DNA of 64,000 nucleotides from Chytridium lagenaria (lineage: Eukaryota > Chytridiomycota > Chytridiomycetes > Chytridiales > Chytridiaceae), in the NCBI GenBank assembly GCA_025449115.1, contig JAHLKC010000023.1, positions 62,001 through 126,000 of the forward strand. Direction: 5' to 3'. The position numbers were made by a program, and so were the translations under genes. This document shows, one piece after another, positions 11,163-22,455 of the stretch. The notes below the pieces were generated by a model. The model was given only the letters and a program-made list of their open reading frames with translations. It searched no databases and was not told where the DNA came from. How positions within the stretch are numbered: position 1 is the stretch's first letter; every line of letters starts with the position of its first letter.

Positions 11163-12112
11163 TTAAACGACTGCGGCTCCCTTCCACTCAAAAAACTTGA
11201 CCCACCCCGTCGTAAACCTTTGTCCCGTCGGCAACCTCTCCCGATACGTCACCCCCAAATACGCAAGCAACAACGCATACTTCCCAGGTATCCCATATCC
11301 CAACAACGTCTCATAGACAGCCTTCTCATCCACATTCACATGCTTGACAACCCTACCAGAGACTTGACCAATGATGGTCGCGAGATCGTCTTGAGTCAAG
11401 GATTCGGGACCTGTGAGGGTGTATCCCATGCCAGCGTGGAGTTCAATAGGGGCGAGGAGAACACCGGCGGCGGATGCGGCGATATCTTTTGGCGCTGATG
11501 GAGGAGATGGCGGCGGTGCCATAGTTGGAGTAGATGGCTCCAGTTTTCGCGGATGCGGCTTTTCCGAGGGTATTCTAGTTGAAGTAAATATTTTACGCAA
11601 AAGTTTGTTTTTTTACCTCCATGAAATCGTGGGGTCTAAGGTAGGTGATGGCGACTTGTTTACCAACTGCTGCGGTGATGTCGTATTCCGCTTTGCCGTG
11701 TTGTTGCATAATGGTACCCGTTTCAGCACTCAAATCAGCAAATATGCAAGAAAGCTTGACGATATGTTTGACCCCCGCCGCAGCTGCCGTCTTTGCCATC
11801 TCAACCTCAAATCCATAATTCAGCGACAGCAAAAACAACCGATCGATTCCCTTCAAAGCTTTGCAAAAACGATTAGAAGCGGGGACATGGGGGGTTGTGA
11901 AGTGTTTGAGTTATTATACCATTTGCAAAGGCGACGAGATCCTCGTTGGCGCCTTCCGCGTATTCGATGTTGGGATCGGTGAAGGTGGTGAGAGCTTTGG
12001 ATTTGTTGCGGACGTAGAGACGGATGGAGGCACCTTTTGAGAGGAGGTCTTTGACGAGATGGATGCCGATTTTGCCGGTTGAGCCTGTGATGAGGATTTT
12101 TTCGCTAGACAT
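11163..12112 (-). CDS. NmrA-like NAD(P)-binding oxidoreductase
   Basis: Exon 1 starts MSSEKILITGSTGKIGIHLV, giving the Rossmann motif GSTGKIG right at the N-terminus, which is why this start is preferred over upstream Mets. Exon 2 (about 11875-11631) carries KGIDRLFLLSLN and LRPHDFME, typical of the NmrA/SDR atypical family. Exon 3 (about 11585-11163) carries NTLGKAASAKTGAIY and GYTLTGPESLTQDDLATI, the usual region in front of the C-terminal helices. In exon 3 the frame breaks at a run of four A (plus tttt, 11487-11490); removing one gives SAKDIAASAAGVLL. Such proteins bind NAD(P)H and act as redox sensors or reduce quinones or similar compounds, and the substrate cannot be told. Length, about 280 residues, fits the family. 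A decayed copy lies just downstream. Confidence 0.75.
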
Positions 12113-12852
12113 ATTTTGGGTGTTGGGAGCAGATGATGGGGACGATGAGGATGAGCTGATGGAGTGAATGGTAGGGGTTTCCAAGCATGCAGATTGCAGG
12201 TTTTTATAGGGGAGCAAAAAGCTGGGGTTGTGAAACAGCTTTGAAATGCGGTTGACAAATTCAGTGATGGCTGCTTAGAAATGACAACTTCACCCACAGC
12301 ATTCTCTGAATCCCTATTATTAGTGCATTTATCAGATTTATAAGTACAATTTATTATATATTAGTGATGAACAAACGTGATGCTATTTGTAACATTATTC
12401 TCTACGCAATTTGTCAGTATCATCATCATCATCATCATCATCAAGAACCATTAAAAAAAGAGAGAGAGCTGATAAATCACTAGTAAACTACCGTGACGGT
12501 AACCACGAATGAAAGAGTAAAAGGTGTGCCCCTCACATCATGTATATTTGATGAACCGTTAGAGCGTGTACTGGCAGCGGTTGAGGATCAGCAAAGGTTG
12601 ACGGTTTTGGGGTTATTTGTCAGGTCCCAACTGCGCTTGGAGAAGGCCAAGGCTTTGTGTAACATCTATAATTGACCTGTTTTCAAAGTCCGAAGGCATA
12701 TTTCAGTCGCTTTTTGATTTTCCGACATCCTTTTCGGTCACTGATGAGGCCGTCATCGATACGAACTCCTCCCTGAAACCTAAAGAACCGCCGGCGAGAC
12801 GAGACCATAATCAATCAGCGATAGGCTATTCAAAGGCATTATTGCCATAGAA
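12113..12852. other. Divergent upstream region with CAT microsatellite
   Basis: Lies between the minus-strand oxidoreductase and the plus-strand RING gene, so it probably contains both promoters. A (CAT)n run sits at 12421-12443. Short open frames show nothing recognisable. Confidence 0.4.
12421..12443. repeat. (CAT)7-8 microsatellite
   Basis: Uninterrupted CAT trinucleotides. Confidence 0.9.
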
Positions 12853-14766
12853 ATGCCTGCAGAGAGACCTCCATCTGCAGTTGCCACGGCCGCCACCAAC
12901 CATTACGTTGCTCAAGACCTATCGACCTCATCAACTCAACCACCACTATCAACCTCATCCATCACGTCACCCCAAACAAGCCTCTTACAAACCAACCTTA
13001 TCACCTACGGAACCACACCACCTACCATGACCTCATCCACCAACCCCGTCGACCTGGAACTCGGCCTCCGCGATCCCCCAACCCTCAACTTCCCCTCCCT
13101 CCACCCCTCCAACCAACTCGACCACGCCTTCCGTCTCTCCCGTATCTCCACACCTCCCACCTCCCACATTCGTCGCCGCTCCCTCGCCCTCGTCCTCCAC
13201 CCCCCACCCTACATCCCCCCTCCACCACCCCGCTCCATGAACTCCCTGCCCCCGCGGCACCTCCCACCACCTCAACCCCCCCACCTTCGACTTCCCTGAA
13301 CCCCACTACATCGCTCCATCCTCCCCTCCTCGTCTCCCAACAACCTGGTCATGGTGGCCCCCAGGCATAGGTATGGCCTCCTGGGATGCGCACAACAATC
13401 CACGACCCACCTCCATCCGCTCCTCCCCCTCTCTCCCCTCAAAAACAACAACAACTCCTCCTAGCTTACCGCCCCGCATTCCCCTACGACTACGTCCACG
13501 CATCAGACTGTCGCTGTCCAGACGTCACCAACGACGACTCCTTCATCCCCCCTCAATCCCCTTCCATCCCTATCCCTCTTCGCGATACCGCCGTCATAGG
13601 GTCCGCGTCTTCCTCAACCACACTGATCGGATCACCCCCCGTTGAGGACATTGACACCATCCAACCCTCACCATCAAGCCCGATCTGCGCATGGGAAGGC
13701 GACTGGGACGCCATGCTCTGTCCACTCTGCGCAACCGTCTTTGATCGCGTCGCAGCTGTTGGATGTTGCGGCGCCGAAGTCTGTGTGAACTGTGTTCATC
13801 ATTGGTGTAAACACAGAAAGTAAGCCACATTTTCTCCTTTTGTTTTACTCCCATCCTCCCACTGACGGTTTTTTCTTTGCGGGGGAAAGGTCTGAGAAGT
13901 GCCCGTTTTGTAGACAGAGCATGTCGGAAAAGATGTTGATGAGTGCGGCGGATAAACAGGCGCGGGTAGATGCGTTGGAGGTGAGATGTCCTTTTGCAGT
14001 ATTGGGGTGTGGATGGACGGGGGCGAGGGTTGCGGTGAAACGACATGTGGGAATGTGCAATGTTGGATGGGGTAAGCCTAGATTTTTGTTCCTAATATCT
14101 CATGTTCCATAACTCGGCAATTTCTTTATATTATAGTTTTATGTTAACGTCGCTATTTCTCCGTTTGCTTTTTTTTTTTTTTAAATAAATATTTATGTAC
14201 ATCTATTTTCAAAGCGTACTTACATTTCGTGGTATACAGAACACTCCAACCCCACCCAAGTCCTCCAAGAAATCTCCCCGCCCACCTGCACCCACCCCTT
14301 ACTGCATCCTCACCGCCCTCCAACAACAACAACAACAACACCATCTCCCCACCTCCCAACCCCCTCCCACAACCTCCTCCGCCCCCATCGACCTTCACGT
14401 CCCAGCCGTTTCCTCCCCCACGCCCCCCTTCACGACGCAAAATGATCATCCTAATAGCCATGGGCGCCGCGTTTGCCGATTCTCGCCGTCAGCTTCTTAG
14501 CGTCCACCGTGCTTAGTGGTGGTGATAGGAGAGGGGTTTTGGATGTACCAGAGTGGGAGATGCCGACGGAAGGGTGGACGGAGGTGGTGTGGAGACGGGA
14601 GATGGTGGGAGAGATACCGACGAGGACTGTGGAGAGGAGGTGGAGGTGGAGGGAGGATATGCCGACAAAGACTGTGGAGTTTGGAGATTTTAAGATGGAG
14701 GGACGAGTTTTCATGATACATAACGCTTTTTTCATTTCCGTGACTATTCACTATATGACCTCATAA
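12853..14766 (+). CDS. RING and TRAF-type zinc-finger protein with C-terminal membrane helix
   Basis: The N-terminal third is Pro/Ser/Thr-rich. Around 13717-13820 lies a RING-like module: CPLC, then CCGAEVC and CVHHWC, and after an intron (13818 to about 13889) CPFCRQSM. A TRAF-type zinc finger follows (VRCPFAVLGCGWTGARVAVK, then H and C ligands). After another intron comes a Gln/Pro-rich linker and a hydrophobic helix (MIILIAMGAALPILAVSFLA when one T is removed at 14472-14474), then a charged tail to 14766. The likely role is a membrane-anchored E3 ubiquitin ligase or signalling adaptor. The frame is broken at least three times: C7 at 13276-13282, near 13440, and TTT at 14472-14474. The start ATG is the first in the open frame and is not verified. 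Confidence 0.6.
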
Positions 14767-15010
14767 TGGCTCCATTTTATGTTCACATTTAGTATCAATC
14801 AGCTCTTCATAATTTATCCTCTTTTTCTTTTCCTGTTTTTTTATTATAAGAAATTGTTGTGGGCTATTTATATGATGGATCTAATTTGTCCCTACCAAAT
14901 GAAAACATGAATCCTCCATCTAATATTGTTTAAAAAATATGCCGCCTCTCATTACTCAAAAACGATATTAATATTCATGTTTCGTCCCCCTTCCCTTTTC
15001 CGGAATACTA

Positions 15011-16763
15011 TTATGTACATATCTCCAAGACAAAAATCACGCACGTAGAAACAAACACCTTGTCCAGACGACAATAAATTCTACTTCCCACTTTTTCTCC
15101 TCCTCGCTCCCCCTCCTGTCTCCTCTTCCTCGTCTCTCCCCCTCTTTTCCCCCCCAACACCTCCACTGTCCCTCCTCCGTCCCCGTCCCCGTCCCTCCAC
15201 CATCTCCGGAAAAAAAATGATCCCAAACATTCCCAAAATACGTTCTCAACTTCCCACAAGCCTCCCGTTCCCTCCCCTCAAAACACTCCACCATCTCCTC
15301 AAACTCTCTCCGAAATACTACTACCGACGTGTAATACCCCTCTTGAACGCGGGTCTCGAGTAACGGGAGATGGAGGGAGCATTTCCGACAGGGCGGGATA
15401 AAGACTTCTGCAGAGTTGTGGGTGAGGAGGGTTGGGAGATGTAGGTTAGGAGGTTTGGTGATGAGGGGTTAAGGGGGGTAGGGGTTCTTTGCTGGTTGGT
15501 TTCGGGAGTTTGGCGGTGGTTTTGGTGATGGGATTAGTGGCGGTTTTGTAACGGGGGGAGCCATTTTTGGTTTAACGATAGGTGATGCTGGTTTTTGGTT
15601 GACGACAGGAGATGCTGGGGCTTTTGATGCTTTCACAACTGGTGATGCCCCGCCCTTCTTAACAATTTTCCCCGGTGAACCCGCATTCTTCTTTACTTTT
15701 AAAGCAGGCGGTGTGGTCTCCCTCCCTCCCTCCTCTTCATTCTTTCTAGTCAACACGGCCTTCCTCGTATTAAAGGCAACAGTTGGAGCATACGTCTTTA
15801 CGGTTTTCTTTTCCTCCTGCGCGCTGAGTGGGGGTGTTGGAGAGGGCTGGGAGCGGTCCAGGGCGGAACGGACGCGACGGGGACGTTCGGCTGCAGAGGT
15901 TGTTATGGGTGGCGGTTTGGTGCGGGACGTTTGAGGAGAGGGAGGGGGTGTTTGTGAAGTCTGTGTAGGAGGTGAGGAGGTGGGAGGGGGAGGGAGAGGG
16001 AGGACGAGGTGGAGGTGAAGGCTTTGGGAGGGTTATTGTGGGGTTGATGTAGTGGAGAAGGGGGAGAAGGATGGGAGGAGGGAGGAGATGGAACAGGGCG
16101 AGGATGACGGTGCGGGGTTGCAGGCTTAGATTTGTTGTATTCGGTTAGTGCCGGGATAGGGAAGTAGGGAGTGAAGACGGGAGACTCACCTTCCTTTCGA
16201 GTATTCGATAAGCAGGTCAATCAAGAGCTTGTACTTTCCCTTCTCCTTTGAAAGCGCTGACTTGACATCGTTCAAAAGCTCAAGCGTTGATTTTACTCTC
16301 TTTAGTTCCCTTAAATTCCCAAATCGGTATCGACGAAGACTCGGTCAACATGAAAGAAGTGAAAAGAAGCCCTTACGTCTCTTTCGTTTGCGTCTCAGCA
16401 CCCGAATCCTCACTCACAGAGGCCCCAACAACAGACTCCCCCGTTGCACTTCCCCTGAAACTCTTTAAACTTCCTCACCAACCTCCTCCACCAATCCACA
16501 CCAACCATCATAAAACTCATTCAGCCCCGTCGCTCCCGATCCCCCTACATTCCAAGGCGCGGCTACACCCCGTTGAAGCATGAAACACCCCAAGATGGCT
16601 AATTCCTGCGATGTCGCTGTGGCTTCCTTTTTCAGTCTCTGGAGCGCGATGGAGCCGCTGATGATTTCTTGGATGTGGATTTCATCTCGAGGATGGAGGC
16701 GTTGTGGAGAGGGTGGGAGACGGGGACGAGCGTCGTGAAGGGTCGATGACCAAGGAGCGACAT
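15011..16763 (-). CDS. Hypothetical protein with helical segments and basic Pro-rich linker
   Basis: I do not recognise the family. Coding character is clear in four blocks. The first is about 16700-16470 (EIISGSIALQRLKKEATATS, ending in an acidic helix). The second is about 16310-16193, a charged helix (LKRVKSTLELLNDVKSALSK) ending at a donor GTGAGTCTC. The third is a long Pro/Lys/Ser linker with repeats such as ASPVV and KPAS (about 16100-15470). The last has FIPPCRKCSLHLPLLETRVQ followed by FRREFEEMVECFEGRERE (about 15400-15200). Frames change at several places, so exon limits are tentative. The basic, Ala/Pro/Lys-rich linker resembles chromatin proteins, but this is only composition. The C-terminus could be at 15037 or 15011 depending on frame. 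Confidence 0.4.
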
Positions 16764-16893
16764 TTCTTTCAATTTCAGAGTCAAAAAAAACATTATTGAA
16801 GTAAATAAAAGGTCGTTTATTTCCACACTCCTCCCTCCCACCTCCCCCTTCCACACATAGTAAACACGTAACGATGAATGAGGCCAGCCCTCA

Positions 16894-17960
16894 TCAATGC
16901 CGCCTCTTCTCATTCTCCGCCTGCTGCCTCTTAATCTCCTCAATCTTTGCGTTGTTCGCAATCGTAATGGGATCATCCGGCAACACCCCTGTCGGCACCC
17001 CAAAGAACTCGGGGGTACCTCGGCAACAGGTATTTTATCGCAACCTTCATAGAAGCCTGCATGCTGGGAACCCCAAACGCCATCACCGTCGGCATCCATA
17101 ACAACGTTGCCCAAAGAGTACCCTTGCAAAGACGCAAAACACTAAAGTGAGGAGGGTGAGCATGCCGTTGATGATGACGAGGGCGATGAGGAGACGTTGT
17201 GCGCCTTGCAAGCCAACAGCAGTGCGGGTGATGACGATAGGGACGGGGAGATAGGTGTCGTCGAGGAATGCAACTGAGAAGGCGAAGATCCAAAGGAGGG
17301 TCATGAAGAACATGGTGACAATATCGGGGTGTTCGTAGTCGGGTTTCTTGCGTTTGTCGTGACCGACGGGTTTATAGTTTTTGTCGATTTCCTGTGAGAG
17401 ATGGTAGGGTGAGGCTAACATAGAAAGAATGGGTAAAGTAAAGGGTGTGTTTACCACTCCGAGGATGAAACGCGCTTCTGAAGTCATCTTTTCAATCATT
17501 TCCCTGGCTTCTGCAGGGGTTTCTGCTGTTTCTTGAACTGCAATCGAAGCTCATGCTTTTGGGGTTTCGCCCCGAGGGTGTATTGGATGTCGACGCCTTT
17601 CAACGTCAACGAACAAGGATTGGGTTTTAGAATCTGGTATGAATGCTGGATCGCACATGCAGGAAAGCTCCCTGCAATCAATTACACACCTGATTCATCG
17701 ACGCTGATGATCTTGCCGGTTGTGACGCCGCTCATGTTTCCCCAGTACTTGATGAGCATTACCTGAAAAGAAGAGAGAAGGAAAAGGTGGTGTGATCAAC
17801 CCTCATGGACTACAGACACGGCACAACAGGTAGCCAAGGAGGCGAGATGAGTCCTTACAGCAGCACCAGGGTTTTTGTCATTGATGCTTCTCGTGAGCTG
17901 TTCTGAGACGGGAGCGACCGCATCCTTCTTCCTATTCCTATTACGAAGCTCTGATGACAT
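16894..17960 (-). CDS. DUF2470-like domain fused to a multi-pass membrane region
   Basis: Begins MSSELRNRNRKKDAVAPVSE. An intron (GTAAGGAC to TTTTCAG, about 17868-17763) leads to MLIKYWGNMSGVTTGKIISV. After another intron follow the strand and helix pattern VDIQYTLG and the helix PAEAREMIEKMTSEARFILG. This order matches the small DUF2470 domain found at the ends of haem-utilisation proteins. Three to four hydrophobic helices follow (VTMFFMTLLWIFAFSVAFL; LLIALVIINGMLTLLTLVF; TLWATLLWMPTVMAFGV) and a charged C-terminal helix (KIEEIKRQQAENEKRRH) before the stop. Four single-base shifts are needed, two of which cancel within 60 bp (about 17590-17545) and remove an apparent in-frame TGA. The function is unknown; a haem link is speculative. 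Confidence 0.55.
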
Positions 17961-18025
17961 TTTTTGTTCAACAATTCTTTTGCTGATCAATTTGCCGCTC
18001 CTTTTTCTTTTTATTTTTCACCTCA

Positions 18026-19126
18026 TCAAAAGCCCACCTTCGACCATTTCCGGTCCTTTGAGGACGCTGCTCCAGTTATTGTGGGGATGGTGACGGTGCT
18101 TTTGTTGCGGGGTCGGGTGTATCCGTGATCGCTGGATGCAATGGATATGCTGGATCCTGCGTTGGATGCTCTATCCAGGGAGACGAAACTCATGTTGGAT
18201 GCGTTGGCGTTGACAAGACGAGAACCGAGAGATCCAAGCATGAGTCTTGATCCCAGGGATCCTCTGACGCTTTGGGTGGTGTAGGATTGTTGAATGTCGA
18301 TTGATGTTTTGAATGTATGCAGCTTTCCATAAAGGCTGAGGAGGTTGTTCAGAACCGCGAGTGCCTGAAACCAAATGAGTGTTTGAGGATCACGTAATAA
18401 GCGTTACGAGTTATCACATACCACATCATGCTCTTTCTTGATTTGATCAAACTGCTGCTCAAGTGGTTGACGTTCCAACGACGTTTTCTGTGTGTCCAAA
18501 ACAACCTCTGATATCTCCCTCTCGAGTCGCAGAATGTTAGTTACAACATTCTGCCTCTCCTTAAGATCCTGCATCTTTGACTTTTCCCTTACAATCTCAT
18601 CCTTTCTCTTTGTGATTAAGATACTATTGGCGTTCAACTTTCTAATACTTTGCTCGACAAATTCCTCGGCCGTAAACTCCTTCACTTTCTTCACCACCTT
18701 TCTCACAATTGGCGCTCCAGGCTCAGCCTGCGCCCCCTGCATAGCCTTCTCTGGCCCTCTAAACATGTTTGCCCTCATCTCATCCTTCATCAGTTCTTGA
18801 TCCCCCGATATGACTTGCGTGATCTCCTCATCTTGATTCATCATTTCCAACACGGTGTTTCCGTCATCGTCGATACGGACAGTGGCGATCCCGACATTAG
18901 CTTTGTATTCATCGCCGAGACGTTTGATACGGTCGCGAATGGCGCGTTGGGTAACTTTTTCGGCCGCTCCGCGGAGAGACTCGCCGATGGGGATAAAGGA
19001 GCCTCTGCGGCCGACGATGACCATTTCAGGATCTTTGCGGAGGGTTGAGGATAGAGGAAGGTCTGATGTAGATGGCATTGTGGAGACGGAGGGACGACTT
19101 GAGTCTGATGAAAAGCCGTTGTCCAT
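18026..19126 (-). CDS. Coiled-coil protein, function unknown
   Basis: There are two exons, 19126-18422 and 18364-18026, joined in phase across a 57-nt intron (GTATGTG..TTTCAG). The frame is intact, which is unusual in this window. The N-terminus is Ser-rich, then comes a compact region (EMVIVGRRGSFIPIGESLRG; ATVRIDDDGNTVLEMMNQDE). A long charged coiled coil follows, rich in Lys, Glu, Gln and Leu (about residues 140-260), and then a Ser/Gly-rich tail with two SRL..GSLGSRL repeats. I do not recognise the family. Dimerising scaffold or cytoskeletal roles are plausible, nothing more. Confidence 0.7.
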
Positions 19127-19545
19127 GTTTCGTATGTGTTCCCAGTGGTTGATTGAGGAGAGCTGGGAGTGCCGTGGAATATGTGGACCGACAATGATGA
19201 GCAGTGGCTGGATGGAGACCTAAGCTACGCATGCAGCAGAGTGAATGGATTTCTTTTACGTCTTATTAATTTCCTGAATCTTGTTGACGCCCTTTCCGCG
19301 TGCTCTTTTTTCAACATATTTTCGTTTGTTCATTGTTGTCACAAAGCAGAATTATATAATACAGCAAACTTGCATTTCTTGACTTTAAACGTGCTTTTCC
19401 ATTAATTACGTCACATAGCACGAAATGCAGGATCACATGGGGTGATTTTGGTATTAGAGTTGGTTGGGTTGGGCTCAATCTCTTTTTCTTTCCAGCGAGC
19501 AGCACACACACGCTTCACCCCTTCATCAACCCTTCATCAACCCAA
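19127..19545. promoter_or_regulatory. Shared upstream region of two divergent genes
   Basis: About 420 bp separate the start codons of the coiled-coil gene (minus) and the ABC transporter (plus). I find no distinct TATA box or known operator. It is listed because both promoters must lie here. Confidence 0.4.
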
Positions 19546-22277
19546 ATGACGGTCACAGTGTCTGCTGGAGGCCATGCTGGGTACAGGGCTCTCATCAAAC
19601 CATCACAGAGCAGATCCTTGCAAGCAGGAGCACACAGATCGCTGCTGGAGCAACAGCCACTGCCGTACTCGTAGCAGCAAAGATAGTAAACGATTTGATC
19701 CGTACAAAGAGGAACGTGCTCTCTGTTCAAGCAAAGATTGGAAAGAGTGCTGTCAAGAAACCGGTCGATGCAGAGGATGATGGACCCTTGAGGGTGGACA
19801 GACAGTCTGTGAAGGTTGCTGTCGACGGAAAGTTCTTTAAACAGTTTCGCTACCTCCTTGCCATCGCTGTGCCTCGATGGAGGCATAAGACCAACTTTAT
19901 CTTGGTGATGCACACGGGTTTCTTGATCTTGCGTACCTACCTTTCAGTGGTTGTGCGAGGCTTGATGGAATGCTCGTTCGTGATCTGGTATTTCAGGATG
20001 TCTGAGTAACTCTGTCGGTTTGCTGACGATGCATGGACGTAGATTGCAGCCGACCCCAAATCTTTCCTCCGAAGTCTTGGATACTGGTTCCTCATTGCTA
20101 TTCCGGCAACCTACACCAATAGTATGGTGGGTTATTAACAGACTGGCGATGGTGCTGATGGTTTTTGCAGATCAAGTACCTGCAGTCAAAGCTCGCTATC
20201 AACCTTCGTACTGAGCTCACCAATTACGTTCACAAGCTCTACATGGAGAACAGGACCTACTACAAAGCCATCAACCTCGACAACAGAATAGATGGTGCCG
20301 ACCAGTGAGTCTTTTGAGCCTTCGTCTCACGTTCATTCTAATCTCGACATCTTTCAGGCTCATCACCACCGACATCAACCGTTTCTGCAATGCCCTTGCC
20401 TCTCTCTACTCCAACCTTGGAAAGCCCGTTCTCGATCTCGTCATCTTCAACTACCAGCTTGCCCGCAGTATCGGATTTACTGGAACCGTTGGTCTTGCCG
20501 TCAACTACATGATCACCGCTTCCCTCATGCGTGCCGTTACTCCTGCTTTTGGAAAGCTTGCCGCTCAGGAGGCCAAGCTTGAGGGTGATTTCAGAACTGC
20601 GCATTCTCGTCTTATCACCAACGCGGAGGAGATTGCGTTCTACCATGGAGGCGACCTTGAAAAGTCGATTTTGAACCGGACCTACCGTGCTCTCATCAAG
20701 CACATCAATAGTAAGAATATCTAATATCTCGATGATTGAAGTACTAATTTTATTGCAAAGCCATCTACAACATCCGCATTGCTTACAACATGTTTGAGGA
20801 TATGATCATCAAGTACAGTTGGTCTGCCGTCGGTCTTATGATTGCCAGTATCCCGGTTTTCTTCCCCAACCTTGCTGGAAGCAGGACTAAAATGCAGGAA
20901 GCCCGCATTGCGTTGGAGGAACCTGCTGTTGATGTTGTTGCTAGCGCTGGTGGTGAGTCCACGGTTGACAAAAGGACTGGCGTTCGCACACAAGGATTTA
21001 TCACCAACAAGAGGTGGGGGTTTCTGCTATTTTCATCCTCTTTACTTGTTCCTCATGATATATTTGCTGATTGGAATGAAATAGGTTGATGATGTCTCTT
21101 GCCGATGCTGGTGGTCGTGTCATGTACTCTTACAAAGAGCTCTCAGAATTGGCTGGATACACTTACCGTGTTTACACGTTATTCCGCGTTCTTGCTGACC
21201 TTCATGATGACAAGTTCGTCAAGACCGGCAGTCTTGAAACCTACTCTCTGGAAAAGTTGAACGGAAATCTCATTACTGGCGAAGGAGGTATGATCACCTC
21301 ACAATTTCCTTTTTTTACTTTATTCATTCTTTTACAAATCTAAACATCTTCGGATAACCCAGGCATCAAATTTGAAGCCGTCCCCGTCGTCACCCCCAAC
21401 GGCGACACCGTCCTCGTCCGCGACCTTTCCTTCCAAATCAACTCTGGCGATCACCTTATGATCACTGGTCCCAACGGTTCCGGTAAAACCTCTGTCGTTC
21501 GCCTCCTCTCTGGTCTATGGCCGCTCTTCACTGGTACCGTCTACCGTCCTGAAGCCAGTCTCAGTGAAGTCGTCTACATTCCTCAACGCCCTTACCTTGC
21601 CATTGGATCACTGAGGGACCAGGTTATTTACCCACACAGCGTTGAGCAGATGAAGGCAGCGGGGAAGACGGATGATGATTTGGAGGCGATTTTGAAGGAG
21701 GTGTTTTTGGATTATATTCCGGCACGAGAGGGAGGGTGGAATGCGGTCAAGGAGTGGAAGGATGTGTTTTCTGGTGGAGAGAAGCAACGTGTTCAGGTAA
21801 AAACAAAAAATTGCTGTTTATAATTATATCCTTTTGCTATATGAGTATTTTTCTTAACCTTTCTACTTTTAGCTTGCGCGTCTCTTCTACCACCGCCCCC
21901 GTTTCGCCATTCTCGACGAAGCCACCTCCGCCGTCTCCACTGACGTCGAAGCCCTCCTCTACAGCCGCTGCAAAGACGCCGGCATCACCATCGTCACCAT
22001 CTCCCACCGTCCCACCCTATTCAAATACCACCAATACCTCCTTCGTCTCGGTGAAGGATCTTCTGGCGAAGAATGGACATTTGAACGTATCGGGTCCAAC
22101 GCGGGACTTATGGAGAGCGTTGAAGCCGAGATTAAAAAGGTTGAGGCACAGCTGCAGGGAACGACGGTGTTGAAGTCGAGACTTGATGCTATTAACAAGG
22201 AGTTGAGGTTGAATGTGTCGCTTGGTGGGGATAATAAGGATAAGGATATGAAGAACGCAAAGAGGACCTTGGTGTAG
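19546..22277 (+). CDS. Peroxisomal ABC half-transporter, ABCD (PMP70/ALDP) family
   Basis: One transmembrane domain is followed by one nucleotide-binding domain, the half-transporter layout of subfamily D. Family marks in order: RTYLSVVV helix, LRSLGYWFLIAIPATYTNSM, YKAINLDNRIDGADQLITTD, LITNAEEIAFYHGG (the EAA-like motif of ABCD proteins), Walker A GPNGSGKTS at about 21467, IPQRPYLAIGSLRDQVIYP, signature SGGEKQR, Walker B FAILDEATSAVS and the SHRPTLFKYH switch. Exons are separated by short introns (about 19993-20042, 20128-20170, 20306-20358, 20711-20760, 21015-21085, 21288-21362, 21796-21872). The protein imports acyl-CoA into peroxisomes as a homo- or heterodimer, feeding beta-oxidation; this is known of the family. 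Exon 1 has two one-base shifts (about 19594-19602 and 19954), which looks like sequence error because everything downstream is intact. Confidence 0.9.
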
Positions 22278-22455
22278 TTGGCTTCCTTTCGGACACGTCT
22301 TTCTGATTATTGTTGTGGCATGTCTTTGTTCGATTGAAGATCTTGTTTGGAATGAGGAGAATGAAAGTCTCATATGGCCTGTATTTGTTTTTTTGTCTTT
22401 ATGTTTCGGTTTTCCTTCTTTAATTTCTTTTATGCATTGAGAATAAATAAACACA

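Noticed and set aside
12421..12443. CRISPR-like or regulatory repeat.
   Set aside because: It is only a CAT trinucleotide run; no spacers, and the genome is eukaryotic.
13033..13503. Minus-strand Gly/Arg-rich frames that look like an RGG-box protein.
   Set aside because: They are the antisense of the Pro-rich RING protein region.
17540..17600. Selenocysteine or stop-codon recoding at the in-frame TGA.
   Set aside because: Two nearby cancelling shifts give a better protein without any stop, and no SECIS-like structure was evident.
19169..19405. A plus-strand frame in the divergent promoter between the coiled-coil gene and the ABC transporter.
   Set aside because: No domain, no good splice context, and it overlaps the 5' end of the coiled-coil gene.
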